Shown here: one piece after another, positions 33,929 to 44,375 of the stretch
Position numbering within the stretch: position 1 is the stretch's first letter
Layout of the letters: the number at the start of each line of letters is the position of its first letter
From: Streptomyces aureus
GTDB taxonomy: Bacteria > Actinomycetota > Actinomycetes > Streptomycetales > Streptomycetaceae
Direction of reading: 5' to 3'
DNA length: 64,000 nt
Assembly: GCF_000725495.1 (NCBI RefSeq)
Contig: NZ_JNZD01000018.1
Span: 119,570-183,569, forward strand
The notes under the pieces: model-generated
What the model saw: the letters and a program-made list of their open reading frames with translations, nothing else
Told to the model about the DNA's origin: nothing
Databases searched by the model: none
Program-made: the position numbers and the translations under genes

Positions 33929-36328
33929 ATGCAGCCCGCCGTACCCGAGCCTTCTCCCCCGCCGGAGAACGAGTCCGCGCCGTCCCCGCGGAGGCAGCGT
34001 ACGCCAGCCGAGCGGAACGGGAACTTCCGCATCAACGCCCTGGTACCCGCCCTCTCCGACGCGCCGGTCTCGCCTTCGGCACGGAAGAATGGGTCCATGA
34101 ACCAGCGAAGCGCCCAGGCACCCGTGCAGCACCCGCAGCCCTCCGTCGGCTCCATCGCCGCCCACCGTCCGCACACGGTCGCGGCGAACGTCTCCGATCT
34201 GGAGCCCGACCTCGACGCCGACCTCGACGAATACGAGGACGCAGGGCAGGACGGGGTCATGCTGCCGCAGGGCCGCTTCCTGGACCGCGAGCGCAGCTGG
34301 CTGGCGTTCAACGAGCGCGTTCTGGAACTCGCCGAGGACCCGAACACGCCCCTCCTGGAGCGCGCCAACTTCCTGGCGATCTTCGCCAGCAACCTGGACG
34401 AGTTCTTCATGGTCCGGGTGGCCGGCCTCAAGCGCCGCATCGCCACCGGCGTGGCCACCAAGTCCGCCTCGGGCCTCCAGCCCCGCGAGGTCCTGGAGAT
34501 GATCTGGGCCCGCTCCCGGGAGCTCATGGCCCGGCACGCGGCCTGCTACCAGGAGGACGTCGCCCCCGCGCTCGCGGAGGAGGGCGTCCACCTGGTCCGC
34601 TGGAGCGAACTGACCGAGAAGGAGCAGGCCCGCCTGTTCACCCTCTTCCGGCACCAGATCTTCCCGGTCCTGACCCCGCTGGCGGTCGACCCCGCGCACC
34701 CCTTCCCGTACATCTCGGGCCTGTCCCTGAACCTGGCCGTCGTCGTCCGCAACCCGGTCAGCGGCCACCGCCACTTCGCGCGCGTCAAGGTCCCGCCGCT
34801 GCTCTCCCGCTTCCTTGAGGCCTCCCCGAACCGCTACGTCCCCATCGAGGACGTCATAGCGGCCCACCTGGAGGAACTCTTCCCCGGCATGGAGGTGCTC
34901 GAGCACCACACCTTCCGGCTCACCCGCAACGAGGACCTGGAGGTCGAGGAGGACGACGCCGAGAACCTCCTGCAGGCCCTGGAGAAGGAGCTCATGCGGC
35001 GCCGCTTCGGCCCGCCGGTGCGCCTGGAGGTCGAGGAGTCCATCGACCGCTACGTCCTCGACCTGCTCGTGCGCGAGCTGAAGATCTCCGAGGCCGAGGT
35101 GTACCCGCTGCCCGGCCCCCTGGACCTCACGGGCCTCTTCGGCATCGGCTCCCTCGACCGGCCCGAGCTGAAGTACCCCAAGTTCATCGCCGGCACCCAC
35201 CGCGACCTCGCGGAGGTCGAGTCGGCGTCCCCGCCGGACATCTTCGCCGCCCTGCGCGAGCGCGACGTCCTGCTGCACCACCCCTACGACTCGTTCTCCA
35301 CCTCGGTGCAGGCCTTCCTCGAGCAGGCCGCCGCCGACCCGGACGTCCTCGCCATCAAGCAGACGCTCTACCGCACCTCCGGCGACTCCCCGATCGTGGA
35401 CGCCCTGATAGACGCCGCCGAGTCCGGCAAGCAGGTCCTCGTCCTGGTCGAGATCAAGGCCCGCTTCGACGAGCAGGCGAACATCAAGTGGGCCCGCAAG
35501 CTGGAGGAGGCCGGCTGCCACGTCGTGTACGGCCTCGTCGGGCTCAAGACCCACTGCAAGCTGTCGCTCGTGGTCCGGCAGGAGGGCGACACCCTGCGCC
35601 GCTACTCCCACGTCGGCACCGGCAACTACCACCCGAAGACCGCCCGGCTGTACGAGGACCTCGGACTGCTCACCGCCGACCCCCAGGTCGGCGCGGACCT
35701 CTCCGACCTCTTCAACCGGCTCTCCGGGTACTCGCGCCGCGAGACCTACCGCCGTCTGCTCGTCGCGCCCAAGTCCCTGCGCGACGGACTCATCGCACGC
35801 ATCAACAAGGAAGTCCAGCACCACAAGGCCGGGCGCCCCGCCTTCGTCCGCATCAAGGTCAACTCGATGGTGGACGAGGCGCTCATCGACTCGCTGTACC
35901 GCGCCTCCCAGGCCGGTGTGCCGGTCGACGTGTGGGTGCGCGGGATATGCGCCGTCCGCCCCGGCGTCACGGGCCTGTCCGAGAACATACGGGTCCGCTC
36001 CGTCCTCGGCCGCTTCCTGGAGCACTCCCGGGTCTTCACCTTCGGCAACGGAGGCGAGCCCGAGGTGTGGATCGGCAGCGCCGACATGATGCACCGCAAC
36101 CTCGACCGGCGGATCGAGGCCCTGGTCAGGGTCACCGACCCGGCTCACCGCGCAGCCCTCAACCGGCTGCTGGAGACCGGCATGTCCGACACCACGGCCT
36201 CCTGGCACCTCGGCCCCGACGGCGAGTGGATCCGCCACGCGACCGACGCGGAGGGACAACCCCTGCGGAACGTCCAGGAGATGCTCATAGACGCCCGGAG
36301 GCGCCGGCGTGGCACAGCAGCACCTTGA
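33929..36328 (+). CDS. ppk: polyphosphate kinase 1
   Basis: A 799-residue PPK1, which reversibly polymerises the gamma-phosphate of ATP into polyphosphate. N-terminal domain from about residue 118 ([20 protein letters not shown]), then the head domain and two phospholipase-D-like catalytic domains. The autophosphorylated His lies in LKTHCK (about 541) and the second catalytic His in MMHRNLDRR (about 721). The first 110 residues are disordered and variable. ATG at 33929 gives the longest form; ATG at 34097 (MNQRSAQ) would remove 56 residues. Stop overlaps the CHAD gene. Confidence 0.93.
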   Translation: MQPAVPEPSPPPENESAPSPRRQRTPAERNGNFRINALVPALSDAPVSPSARKNGSMNQRSAQAPVQHPQPSVGSIAAHRPHTVAANVSDLEPDLDADLDEYEDAGQDGVMLPQGRFLDRERSWLAFNERVLELAEDPNTPLLERANFLAIFASNLDEFFMVRVAGLKRRIATGVATKSASGLQPREVLEMIWARSRELMARHAACYQEDVAPALAEEGVHLVRWSELTEKEQARLFTLFRHQIFPVLTPLAVDPAHPFPYISGLSLNLAVVVRNPVSGHRHFARVKVPPLLSRFLEASPNRYVPIEDVIAAHLEELFPGMEVLEHHTFRLTRNEDLEVEEDDAENLLQALEKELMRRRFGPPVRLEVEESIDRYVLDLLVRELKISEAEVYPLPGPLDLTGLFGIGSLDRPELKYPKFIAGTHRDLAEVESASPPDIFAALRERDVLLHHPYDSFSTSVQAFLEQAAADPDVLAIKQTLYRTSGDSPIVDALIDAAESGKQVLVLVEIKARFDEQANIKWARKLEEAGCHVVYGLVGLKTHCKLSLVVRQEGDTLRRYSHVGTGNYHPKTARLYEDLGLLTADPQVGADLSDLFNRLSGYSRRETYRRLLVAPKSLRDGLIARINKEVQHHKAGRPAFVRIKVNSMVDEALIDSLYRASQAGVPVDVWVRGICAVRPGVTGLSENIRVRSVLGRFLEHSRVFTFGNGGEPEVWIGSADMMHRNLDRRIEALVRVTDPAHRAALNRLLETGMSDTTASWHLGPDGEWIRHATDAEGQPLRNVQEMLIDARRRRRGTAAP

Positions 36329-37367
36329 TCCCCCCACCGGTTCCGTGGCCGCGACGGCCCCCTTCGACAAGGGAGATGCCCCGACCGGTGACGCCCTCGC
36401 GGTCTATCTGCGGGCCCAGGCCACGGAATTCCTCCGTTCGCTGCGCCAGCACCGGGAAACCGGTGGCGCGGCGAACGGGGCAGGGGAGTCCGGCGACGCG
36501 GCGCGCTCGCTGCGCCACTCCGCCCGCCGCATCAGCGGCAGCCTGCACACCTTCCGGCCGCTCCTGGACGCGGAGTGGTCGGAGGGGATGCGCCCCGAAC
36601 TGGCCTGGCTCTCGGGCACCCTGGCCCGCGAACACGCCTACGCCGCCCGCCTGGAACGGCTGATCGGCGCGCTGAACCGGCTGTCGGGCACGGCCGCCCT
36701 GCCCGGCCAGACCGGGCGGACCCCGGCGCCCGCATCCAAGACCGGCAGCCTCACCGTCGGCGCCGCGAAGGCGGGCGCGCTCCTCGACCGCCAGCTGACG
36801 CTCGCCCGCACCCGCGCCCACTCGGCGGCCCTCCAGGCACTCGGCTCCTCCCGCTTCCACGCGGTCGCCGACAGCGTCGCCGTCCTGGCCAGCGAGGTTC
36901 CGCTGGCCCCGGCCGCGGACAGCACCGATCTGCGTCCGCTGGCCGCCGCCGCCCAGGACCGGCTGGCCGACGCCGTCACCGCGCTGCCGCTGGTCGTCGC
37001 CGGCCGGCCCTACAACGCGGAAGCCCTCGTGCACGGCCTCTCCGCCGACACCGCCCCCCAGCCGCAGGACGCGCCCTGGCACCAGGTCCGGCTGCTGCTG
37101 CGGCTGCACCGCTACGCCCACGAGGTGCTGAACCGGGGCGAGTGCCCGGTCGACCCGCGGCTGCTCGGCGCGGGCACGGCGCTCAACCGGCACCGGGACG
37201 CGGCGGAGGCGGCCTCCGCGGCCGCGGCCGCGGCCCGCACCCCGCGCATCGCGCCGGCGACGGCGTACGCGCTCGGGGTACTGCACGCCGACCAGCGCCA
37301 CGAGGTGGAGGCGGCCCGGTTCGCCTTCCAGCAGTCCTGGCAGAAGGAAGCCGTACCCACCCCCTGA
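36309..37367 (+). CDS. CHAD-domain protein
   Basis: A 352-residue all-helical protein with a CHAD domain (about 28-350; conserved-His/Arg pattern such as [19 protein letters not shown]). CHAD proteins bind polyphosphate granules. The gene overlaps the 3' end of ppk by 20 bp and precedes a Nudix gene, so the three form a polyphosphate/nucleotide unit. No catalytic residues are expected. A Pro/Ala linker region lies around residues 130-145. Confidence 0.88.
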   Translation: MAQQHLDPPTGSVAATAPFDKGDAPTGDALAVYLRAQATEFLRSLRQHRETGGAANGAGESGDAARSLRHSARRISGSLHTFRPLLDAEWSEGMRPELAWLSGTLAREHAYAARLERLIGALNRLSGTAALPGQTGRTPAPASKTGSLTVGAAKAGALLDRQLTLARTRAHSAALQALGSSRFHAVADSVAVLASEVPLAPAADSTDLRPLAAAAQDRLADAVTALPLVVAGRPYNAEALVHGLSADTAPQPQDAPWHQVRLLLRLHRYAHEVLNRGECPVDPRLLGAGTALNRHRDAAEAASAAAAAARTPRIAPATAYALGVLHADQRHEVEAARFAFQQSWQKEAVPTP

Positions 37368-37378
37368 GGGAGGCCCCC

Positions 37379-37792
37379 ATGGCCGACGACACCATCCAAG
37401 CGGCGGGCTGTGTCCTGTGGCGCCGCTCCCCGGTCGACTCCGCGCTGGAGATCTGTCTCGTGCACCGGCCCAAGTACGACGACTGGTCGCACCCGAAGGG
37501 CAAGCTCAAACGCGGCGAGGAGTTCCTGACCGGCGCGCTGCGCGAGGTCGAGGAGGAGACGGGGTACGACGCGGTGCCGGGTGCCGTCCTCCCCACGCTC
37601 CGCTATGCCGTCGGCGGACGCCCCAAGGAGGTCCGCTACTGGGCCGCCGAGGCGTCCGACGGCCGCTTCGCCCCGAACGACGAGGTCGACCGCGTGCTCT
37701 GGCTCTCCCCCACCGCCGCGCGCCACCGTCTGACCCAGCCCCGCGACCGCGATCTGGTCGACGCGCTGCTGGACGCGCTGCGTCTGGCCTGA
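37379..37792 (+). CDS. Nudix hydrolase (MutT-like)
   Basis: A 137-residue Nudix enzyme. The Nudix box G-x5-E-x7-R-E-V-x-E-E-x-G is exact at about residues 40-62 (GKLKRGEEF...REVEEETGY). WSHPKGKLKRGE resembles the N-terminal half of mycobacterial MutT1, but the C-terminal histidine-phosphatase half is absent. Likely hydrolyses a nucleoside polyphosphate such as 8-oxo-dGTP or a diadenosine polyphosphate. ATG at 37379, 11 bp after the CHAD gene. Confidence 0.9.
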   Translation: MADDTIQAAGCVLWRRSPVDSALEICLVHRPKYDDWSHPKGKLKRGEEFLTGALREVEEETGYDAVPGAVLPTLRYAVGGRPKEVRYWAAEASDGRFAPNDEVDRVLWLSPTAARHRLTQPRDRDLVDALLDALRLA

Positions 37793-37811
37793 CGTGTTCC
37801 CCTGGAGTGAA

Positions 37812-37843
37812 GGGCGTCGCTCCCGGCATCCGGCGCGACGCCC
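37812..37843 (+). terminator. candidate terminator after ppk-CHAD-Nudix
   Basis: A 9-bp perfect stem (37812-37820 with 37835-37843), 14-nt loop, 19 bp after the Nudix stop. Confidence 0.55.
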
Positions 37844-38277
37844 CGGCATGCGCGAGAACGCGCCCGGACGGCCGGGGCGGGCAATCGCGCCCGGGCAGCC
37901 GACGGCGGCCACGCACCGTAGTCGGCGGGCCCTTCGCTGTTGCTCATGAGGAAATCGGGGCGAATGAGCTATGACGGGAAGATGGGCAGCCCGCGCCGCC
38001 GCCACACCCGTTCGATTACCTGGAGTTTCCCTTCCGGCCCCCTCGGCCGGGACATTTCCGTGTCCTCGACGTGAGCGTTCCGTGACCTCACCGCACCGCC
38101 GTCAGGGGTTCACCCTCCGTTCACTTACGGCCTTCGGCGCCTTCACTTGATCTGCTTAATTTCGGCCTTACGCGGTGCGAAGGACGCCTCCGGGCGAACC
38201 CTTCACCTCGCTACGGACCGCAGTACACAGACACGCACGCCGCCACCTGACGGCGGCTCCTGGAAGGAACTCCCGAA
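37844..38277. other. pstS upstream region
   Basis: About 430 bp without a gene. It is AT-rich by local standards from 38090 on and holds the PHO boxes at 38107-38150. Downstream of them CTTAATTT at 38155-38162 is the best -10-like sequence. The leader to the GTG at 38278 is about 110 nt. Confidence 0.65.
38107..38150 (+). promoter_or_regulatory. four PHO-box direct repeats (PhoP operator) upstream of pstS
   Basis: Four consecutive 11-bp units: GGTTCACCCTC, CGTTCACTTAC, GGCCTTCGGCG and CCTTCACTTGA. The first, second and fourth carry the TTCAC core of the Streptomyces PhoP direct-repeat unit and the third is degenerate. Phosphorylated PhoP binding here activates pst under phosphate limitation in S. 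coelicolor. phoRP themselves are not in the window. Confidence 0.93.
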
Positions 38278-39408
38278 GTGAAGCTTCAGCGCATGAACCG
38301 GCGGGCCCTTACCCTCGGTGCTCTCGCCGTCTCCGGCGCCCTGGCCCTCACGGCGTGCGGTTCTGACGACACCGGCAACAGCAGCGGTGGCGGCAGCTCG
38401 GCCTCGGCCAGCAACAACAGCGCCATCAAGTGTGACAACGCCAAGGGCCAGCTGCAGGCCTCCGGCTCCTCCGCGCAGAAGAACGCCATCGACGCCTGGG
38501 TCAAGGCCTTCACGGCCGCCTGCAAGGACGTCCAGATCAACTACAACCCGACCGGTTCGGGCGCCGGCGTCACCGCGTTCACCCAGGGCCAGACCGCGTT
38601 CGCCGGTTCGGACTCGCCGCTCAAGCCCGAAGAGGCCACGGCCGCCAAGAAGGTCTGCGGCGGCAACAACGCGATCGACCTGCCCATGGTCGGCGGCCCC
38701 ATCGCGATCGGCTACAACCTCGACGGTGTCGACAACCTCGTCCTGGACGCCTCCACGCTGGCCAAGATCTTCGACGGCAAGATCACGAAGTGGGACGACA
38801 AGGCCATCACGGCCCTGAACCCCGACGCGAAGCTCCCGTCCACCAAGATCCAGGCGTTCCACCGCTCGGACGAGTCCGGCACGACGGACAACTTCACCAA
38901 GTACCTGAAGGCCGTCGCCCCGTCCGACTGGAACTACTCCGGCGGCAAGGCCTGGCAGGCCAAGGGCGGCCAGTCCGCCCAGGGTTCCGCCGGTCTCGCC
39001 CAGCAGGTGAACCAGACCCCCGGCGCGATCTCGTACTTCGAGCTCTCCTACGCCAGCGGCAGCATCAAGGCCGCCTCCCTCAAGACGGGCGCCGCCACCC
39101 CGGCCGCCGCCACCGTCGAGAACGCCACCAAGGCCATCTCCGCCGCGAAGGTCGTCGGCACGGGCAACGACCTGGCCCTGGAGATGAACTACAAGCCGAC
39201 CGCCGAGGGCGCGTACCCGCTCACCCTCGTCACCTACGAGATCCTCTGCGAGAAGGGCAACAAGGCCGACACCCTGGCCGCCACCAAGTCCTTCCTCACC
39301 TACATCGCGAGCGAGGACGGCCAGGCGCAGCTCACCGCCGCCAAGTACGCGCCGATCCCCGCCGAGATCATCACCAAGGTTCGTTCCACCATCTCGAACC
39401 TGAGCTGA
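38278..39408 (+). CDS. pstS: PstS, phosphate-binding lipoprotein
   Basis: A 376-residue periplasmic-type phosphate-binding protein. The lipoprotein signal ends at LALTAC (Cys about residue 28), followed by a Ser/Asn linker. Phosphate-binding loops are recognisable: ASGSSAQKNA near 60, GSGAGVTAF near 97, FAGSDSPL near 110 and HRSDESGTTDNF near 200. GTG start. The first gene of pstSCAB; a hairpin after it likely lets pstS be made in excess over the transporter genes. Confidence 0.96.
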   Translation: MKLQRMNRRALTLGALAVSGALALTACGSDDTGNSSGGGSSASASNNSAIKCDNAKGQLQASGSSAQKNAIDAWVKAFTAACKDVQINYNPTGSGAGVTAFTQGQTAFAGSDSPLKPEEATAAKKVCGGNNAIDLPMVGGPIAIGYNLDGVDNLVLDASTLAKIFDGKITKWDDKAITALNPDAKLPSTKIQAFHRSDESGTTDNFTKYLKAVAPSDWNYSGGKAWQAKGGQSAQGSAGLAQQVNQTPGAISYFELSYASGSIKAASLKTGAATPAAATVENATKAISAAKVVGTGNDLALEMNYKPTAEGAYPLTLVTYEILCEKGNKADTLAATKSFLTYIASEDGQAQLTAAKYAPIPAEIITKVRSTISNLS

Positions 39409-39415
39409 CCCGAGT

Positions 39416-39446
39416 GTGCGGCCCGCCTCGCCGAGGCGGGCCGCAC
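39416..39446 (+). terminator. intercistronic hairpin between pstS and pstC
   Basis: A perfect 13-bp stem (39416-39428 with 39434-39446) with a 5-nt loop just after the pstS stop. It probably acts as a partial terminator or RNA stabiliser that raises pstS mRNA relative to pstCAB. Confidence 0.8.
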
Positions 39447-39505
39447 CGTCCGGTGCACCGCCGCCTGGAGCCGCCACTCGATCCGGCTCCGCAGACCGGA
39501 GACTC

Positions 39506-40516
39506 ATGATGGACATATCGACACAGAGCACGCAAGCTCCGCCGCCCACCCCACGATCTTCGAGCGCCTCGCGCAAGCGGGCCGCCCGTGGAGCCACCCG
39601 CCCCGGAGACCGCGTCTTCCTCGCGCTCTCCCGCGGTTCCGGCATCCTCCTCCTGGTGATCATGGCCGCCATCGCGGTCTTCCTCACCTACCGCGCCTCC
39701 CTCGCGCTCAGCAAGAACGAGGGCAACTTCCTCACCACCTTCGAGTGGAACACCGGCCTCGTACCGCCGGTCTTCGGCATCGCGGTGCTGGCCTTCGGCA
39801 CGGTGGTCTCCGCGATCATCGCCATGGCCCTCGCGGTCCCGGTCGCGGTCGGCATCGCCCTGTTCATCACGCACTACGCGCCGCGCAAGCTCGGCGGACC
39901 CATCGCGTACGTGATCGACCTGCTCGCCGCCGTCCCCTCCATCGTGTACGGCCTCTGGGGCGCCATCGTCCTCGTGCCGCACCTGAACGGACTGTTCGGC
40001 TGGCTCGACACCTACCTCGGCTGGACCGGCATCTTCAGCTGGCAGGGCGGCGCGCCCCGCTCCATGCTCACCGTCGGCATCCTGCTCGCGATCATGATCC
40101 TGCCGATCATCACCAACGTGAGCCGCGAGGTCTTCCGCCAGGCCCCCCAGATGCACCAGGAAGCAGCCCTGGCCCTCGGCGCCACGCGCTGGGAGGTCAT
40201 CCGCATGTCGGTGCTGCCCTTCGGCCGCTCCGGCGTGATCTCCGCCTCGATGCTCGGCCTCGGCCGCGCGCTGGGCGAGACGATGGCCGTCGCCACCGTG
40301 CTCTCCCCGACCTTCGACATCCAGGCCAGCCTGCTCGACCCGGGCGGCGGCACCTTCGCGCAGAACATCGCGGCCAAGTTCAACGAGGCCACCGTGTTCG
40401 GCCAGGACGCCCTGATCGCCTCGGGTCTCGTCCTGTTCGTGATCACCCTGCTGGTGAACGGCGCGGCGCGCTTCATCATCAACCGCCGCAAGGAGTACTC
40501 GGGGGCCAACGCATGA
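39506..40516 (+). CDS. pstC: PstC, phosphate ABC transporter permease
   Basis: A 336-residue permease with six core membrane helices and the EAA-type cytoplasmic loop (EAALALGATRWEVIRMSVLPFGRSG, read in two parts). N-terminal 45 residues are Thr/Ser/Arg-rich and cytoplasmic. ATG at 39506 follows GGAG; a second ATG is the next codon. Stop overlaps pstA by 4 nt. With PstA it forms the membrane channel. Confidence 0.96.
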   Translation: MMDISTQSTQAPPPTPRSSSASRKRAARGATRPGDRVFLALSRGSGILLLVIMAAIAVFLTYRASLALSKNEGNFLTTFEWNTGLVPPVFGIAVLAFGTVVSAIIAMALAVPVAVGIALFITHYAPRKLGGPIAYVIDLLAAVPSIVYGLWGAIVLVPHLNGLFGWLDTYLGWTGIFSWQGGAPRSMLTVGILLAIMILPIITNVSREVFRQAPQMHQEAALALGATRWEVIRMSVLPFGRSGVISASMLGLGRALGETMAVATVLSPTFDIQASLLDPGGGTFAQNIAAKFNEATVFGQDALIASGLVLFVITLLVNGAARFIINRRKEYSGANA

Positions 40517-41571
40517 GCAACGCACCCGTCACCCGCAAGCACGCCAGCACCCTGCGCGGCGGCAGCCTCCCGAAGTGGTCCCCCTGGGCCATCGCGGCGG
40601 GATCCGTCGTGGCCGGCCTGGGCATCTCCCTCGCCGCCGGCCTGGACAGCAAGGTCCAGTGGGGCCTGATCGCCGCGATCGTCTTCGTCCTCGGTACGTA
40701 CGGGTTCGCCGCCCGCGTCGAGGGCCGCCGCCAGGCCAAGGACCGCGTCGCCACCAGCATGGTCTGGGTCTGCTTCATCGTCGCCGTCGTCCCGCTGGTC
40801 TCCCTGATCTGGGAGACCCTCAAGCGCGGTGCGAAGGTCTTCGACGTCTACTTCCTGAGCCACTCCATGGGCGTGGTCGCCGACACCGAGACCGGTGGCG
40901 GCATCTACCACGCGCTCATCGGCACCCTGGAGCAGGTCGGCATCGCCTCGCTCATCGCCGTGCCGGTCGGTGTGCTGACCGCGATCTACCTCGTCGAGTA
41001 CGGCCGGGGCAAGCTCGCCCGGGCGGTCACCTTCTTCGTCGACGTCATGACGGGCATCCCGTCGATCGTCGCCGGTCTGTTCGTCCTCAGCTTCTGGATC
41101 CTGATCATGGGCATGGGCTACTCCGGCTTCGCCGGCGCGATGGCCCTGGCGATCCTGATGATGCCCGTGGTGGTCCGCTCCACCGAGGAGATGCTCAAGC
41201 TCGTCCCGAACGAGCTGCGCGAGGCCTCCCTGGCCCTCGGCATCCCGAAGTGGCGCACCATTCTCAAGGTGGTCCTGCCGACGTCCATCGGCGGCATCAC
41301 CACGGGTGTGATGCTCGCGGTCGCGCGCATCACCGGTGAGACCGCTCCCGTGCTGCTGTTGGTGTGGGGTACGAACTTCATCAACAACAACCCGTTCAGC
41401 GGCCCGCAGGCCTCGCTGCCGCTCTACATCTACCGGCAGTACGCGGCGGGAACCCCGGCGTCCACCGACAGGGCCTGGGCCGCCGCGCTCGCCCTCATCC
41501 TGTTCGTCATGATCCTCAACATGGGTGCCCGCGCCATCGCGCGCTGGAAGGCGCCCAAGACGGGCCGCTGA
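40513..41571 (+). CDS. pstA: PstA, phosphate ABC transporter permease
   Basis: A 352-residue permease. It has about eight hydrophobic segments including two extra N-terminal ones, and the EAA loop with [20 protein letters not shown]. Coupled to pstC by an ATGA overlap and followed by pstB after 47 bp. Pairs with PstC. Confidence 0.96.
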   Translation: MSNAPVTRKHASTLRGGSLPKWSPWAIAAGSVVAGLGISLAAGLDSKVQWGLIAAIVFVLGTYGFAARVEGRRQAKDRVATSMVWVCFIVAVVPLVSLIWETLKRGAKVFDVYFLSHSMGVVADTETGGGIYHALIGTLEQVGIASLIAVPVGVLTAIYLVEYGRGKLARAVTFFVDVMTGIPSIVAGLFVLSFWILIMGMGYSGFAGAMALAILMMPVVVRSTEEMLKLVPNELREASLALGIPKWRTILKVVLPTSIGGITTGVMLAVARITGETAPVLLLVWGTNFINNNPFSGPQASLPLYIYRQYAAGTPASTDRAWAAALALILFVMILNMGARAIARWKAPKTGR

Positions 41572-41618
41572 CGCGGCCGATCAGCGACCCGATCCTTCCG
41601 AAAGAAGCAGTGACTGAC

Positions 41619-42395
41619 ATGGCCAAGCGAATCGACGTAAGCGGTCTGACCGCCTACTACGGCGCCCACAAGGCGATCGAAGACATCTCCATGACGGTGG
41701 AGCCCCGCTCCGTGACGGCGTTCATCGGCCCGTCCGGCTGCGGCAAGTCGACCTTCCTGCGCACCCTGAACCGGATGCACGAGGTCACCCCCGGCGGCCG
41801 CGTCGAGGGCAAGGTGCTCCTCGACGACGAGGACCTGTACGGCAACGGCATAGACCCCGTGGCCGTGCGCCGCACCATCGGCATGGTCTTCCAGCGCCCC
41901 AACCCGTTCCCCACCATGTCGATCTTCGACAACGTGGCGGCGGGCCTGAAGCTGAACGGCAACTACAAGAAGTCCGAGCTCGGCGACATCGTGGAGCGCT
42001 CCCTCAAGGGCGCGAACCTCTGGAACGAGGTCAAGGACCGGCTGAACAAGCCCGGCTCGGGCCTGTCCGGCGGTCAGCAGCAGCGTCTGTGCATCGCGCG
42101 GGCCATCGCGGTCGAGCCGCAGGTCCTGCTCATGGACGAGCCCTGCTCGGCCCTGGACCCGATCTCCACCCTCGCCATCGAGGACCTGATCGGTGAGCTG
42201 AAGGAGCGCTTCACGATCGTCATCGTGACGCACAACATGCAGCAGGCGGCCCGCGTCTCCGACCGCACCGCGTTCTTCAACCTCTCCGCGGTGGGCCAGC
42301 CCGGCCGCCTGATCGAGATCGACGACACGGAGCGGATCTTCTCCAACCCGTCCGTCCAGGCCACGGAGGACTACATCTCGGGCCGCTTCGGCTGA
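41619..42395 (+). CDS. pstB: PstB, phosphate ABC transporter ATPase
   Basis: A 258-residue ATPase with Walker [11 protein letters not shown]-loop VFQRPNPFP, signature [14 protein letters not shown], Walker [14 protein letters not shown] and switch His in VTHNMQQA. These are diagnostic PstB sequences. Hydrolyses ATP to drive phosphate import through PstCA. Two hairpins follow and end the operon. Confidence 0.97.
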   Translation: MAKRIDVSGLTAYYGAHKAIEDISMTVEPRSVTAFIGPSGCGKSTFLRTLNRMHEVTPGGRVEGKVLLDDEDLYGNGIDPVAVRRTIGMVFQRPNPFPTMSIFDNVAAGLKLNGNYKKSELGDIVERSLKGANLWNEVKDRLNKPGSGLSGGQQQRLCIARAIAVEPQVLLMDEPCSALDPISTLAIEDLIGELKERFTIVIVTHNMQQAARVSDRTAFFNLSAVGQPGRLIEIDDTERIFSNPSVQATEDYISGRFG

Positions 42396-42415
42396 CCGGA
42401 CCGCCTCCGAAAACC

Positions 42416-42449
42416 CCTCGCGGTGCTGCATGGCGGTGCCACCGCGAGG
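42416..42449 (+). terminator. first terminator hairpin after pstB
   Basis: A 10-bp perfect stem (42416-42425 with 42440-42449), 21 bp after the stop. Confidence 0.7.
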
Positions 42450-42456
42450 ACGAGAA

Positions 42457-42487
42457 GGGCCCGCCCCTGGCTCCCGGGGGCGGGCCC
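42457..42487 (+). terminator. second terminator hairpin after pstB
   Basis: An 11-bp perfect GC-only stem (42457-42467 with 42477-42487) with a 9-nt loop, followed by GTTCGCGTT. A strong end to the pst operon. Confidence 0.8.
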
Positions 42488-42566
42488 GTTCGCGTTCCCT
42501 GCGGCGCGTTCCCCGCGGTGCCTTCTCAGCGGACCGAGACGGGTGGGCGGGCGGGAAACCGGGGGT

Positions 42567-42585
42567 CTGGGGGCGGAGCCCCCAG
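42567..42585. repeat. dispersed intergenic palindrome
   Basis: CTGGGGGC-GGA-GCCCCCAG, a short palindrome of a type I recognise as dispersed in Streptomyces intergenic regions. Related copies lie at 46670-46686 and 46791-46808 in this window. It may also work as a terminator between the convergent pstB and pitH genes. Confidence 0.6.
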
Positions 42586-42748
42586 GGGCTGGTGGAACCC
42601 CGGGGGCCGGGCCGGTCCCCGGGCACAGATGGCGACGGCGCACGGATGGCCGCCGGCCATGTCACCCGGGACGGCAAACGAAGGGGGCCGGCCCCGAAGG
42701 ACCGGCCCCGCACACCGCCGGACACCGGCAGCGCTCGTACTCGTACTC

Positions 42749-43747
42749 CTACAGGAACGCCAGGTTCACGACCCAGAAGCTGGCGGCAGCCACGATCGCC
42801 GCCGCCGGCATGGTGATGAACCAGCCGAGGACGATGTTCTTGGCGACACCCCACCGCACGGCGTTCACCCGCTTCGTGGCCCCGACACCCATGATCGCCG
42901 AGGTGATGACATGGGTCGTGGAGATGGGCGCCTTGAAGAGGTAGGCGGTGGCGAACATGATCGACGCACCGGTCGTCTCCGCCGCGAACCCCTGCGGCGG
43001 ATCGAGCTCGATGATCTTCCGTCCGAGCGTGCGCATGATGCGCCAGCCACCCGCGTACGTACCCAGCGACAGCATCGTCGCGCAGACGATCTTCACCCAG
43101 ACCGGGATCGGGTCGTTCGCGCTCTGCTCGCCGGCGATGACCAGCGCCATCACCACGACACCCATCGTCTTCTGGGCGTCCTGGAGACCGTGACCGAGCG
43201 CCATGCCGGCCGCCGACACCGTCTGCGCGATACGGAAACCGCGCTTGGTCTTGTGCGGGTTGGACCGCCGGAACAGCCACATGATCAGGGCCATCACGAG
43301 ATAGCCGACGAGCAGACCGACGACCGGCGACAGGAACATCGGGATGATGACCTTGTCGACCAGACCGCTCCAGTAGACCGTCGTACCGCCGGCCAGCGCC
43401 GCTCCGACCATGCCGCCGAACAGGGCGTGCGAGGAAGAGGAGGGCAGTCCGAAGTACCAGGTGATCAGGTTCCAGGTGATCGCGCCGACGAGTGCCGCGA
43501 AGAGGATGCCCATCCCCTTCGAGCCCTCGGGCGTCTGGATCAGCCCCTCACTGACGGTCTTGGCGACCCCGCTGCCGAGGAACGCGCCGGCGAGGTTCAT
43601 CACCGCGGCCATGGCGAGCGCCGCGCGAGGCGTCAGGGCACGCGTGGACACGGAGGTGGCGATGGCGTTCGCCGAGTCGTGGAAGCCGTTCGTGTACGTG
43701 AATCCGAGCGCGACCCCGATGGTCACGATCAAAGCAAAGGTGTCCAT
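42749..43747 (-). CDS. pitH1: PitH-type low-affinity inorganic phosphate transporter
   Basis: A 332-residue PiT-family permease with about ten membrane helices. The family signatures are GFHDSANAIA (about 21-30) and, in the second half, ALGHGLQDAQKTMG and SSSSHALFGG. Imports metal-phosphate driven by the proton gradient. It follows the DUF47 gene by 7 bp, the standard Pit accessory pairing. The S. coelicolor gene at this position is called pitH1; I use that symbol by synteny. Convergent with pstB. Confidence 0.92.
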   Translation of the reverse strand: MDTFALIVTIGVALGFTYTNGFHDSANAIATSVSTRALTPRAALAMAAVMNLAGAFLGSGVAKTVSEGLIQTPEGSKGMGILFAALVGAITWNLITWYFGLPSSSSHALFGGMVGAALAGGTTVYWSGLVDKVIIPMFLSPVVGLLVGYLVMALIMWLFRRSNPHKTKRGFRIAQTVSAAGMALGHGLQDAQKTMGVVVMALVIAGEQSANDPIPVWVKIVCATMLSLGTYAGGWRIMRTLGRKIIELDPPQGFAAETTGASIMFATAYLFKAPISTTHVITSAIMGVGATKRVNAVRWGVAKNIVLGWFITMPAAAIVAAASFWVVNLAFL

Positions 43748-43754
43748 GAACGGG

Positions 43755-44375
43755 TCAGGACTCCTTGACGGCGATGGTCTCCACCGTGTTCGCCACGTGC
43801 TCGAACGCGTCGGCCGCTTCCTCCAGCACGTCCACGATCTGCTTGAGCTTCAGCACCTCGATGGCGTCGTACTTGCCGTTGAAGAGGTGGGCCAGCAGCT
43901 TGCGGTGGATCTGGTCGGCCTGGTTCTCCAGACGGTTGACCTCGATCCAGTACTCCGTGAGGTTGTCCATCGTCCGCAGGTTGGGCATGGCCTCGGCGGT
44001 GAGCTCCGCCGCCCGCGCCAGGACCTCGATCTGCTGCTCGACGCCCTTGGGGAGTTCCTCGACGTTGTAGAGGACGACGAGATCGACGGCCTCCTCCATG
44101 AAGTCCATGATGTCGTCGAGGGACGAGGCGAGGTTGTAGATGTCCTCGCGGTCGAAGGGCGTGATGAAGGAGGAGTTCAGCTGATGGAAGATCGCGTGTG
44201 TCGCGTCGTCACCGGCGTGTTCCGCGGCCCGCATACGCTCTGCGATCTCGGCCCGAGCGGAAGCGTCCGCCCCGAGCAGTTCCATCAGGAGCTTCGAGCC
44301 CGTGACGATGTTGTCCGCGGACGCGGAGAACATGTCGTAGAAGCTCGTCTCCCTGGGGGTCAGACGAAAGCGCAC
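43755..44375 (-). CDS. DUF47 (PhoU-like) Pit accessory protein
   Basis: A 206-residue helical protein of the DUF47/Pit-accessory family. It is related to PhoU, with metal-binding E/D-x3-D repeats such as ITPFDREDIYNLASSLDDIMD. GTG start (MRFRLTP) with GAGGA 7 nt upstream. Co-transcribed with pitH1 and presumed to regulate its activity. Confidence 0.92.
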   Translation of the reverse strand: MRFRLTPRETSFYDMFSASADNIVTGSKLLMELLGADASARAEIAERMRAAEHAGDDATHAIFHQLNSSFITPFDREDIYNLASSLDDIMDFMEEAVDLVVLYNVEELPKGVEQQIEVLARAAELTAEAMPNLRTMDNLTEYWIEVNRLENQADQIHRKLLAHLFNGKYDAIEVLKLKQIVDVLEEAADAFEHVANTVETIAVKES

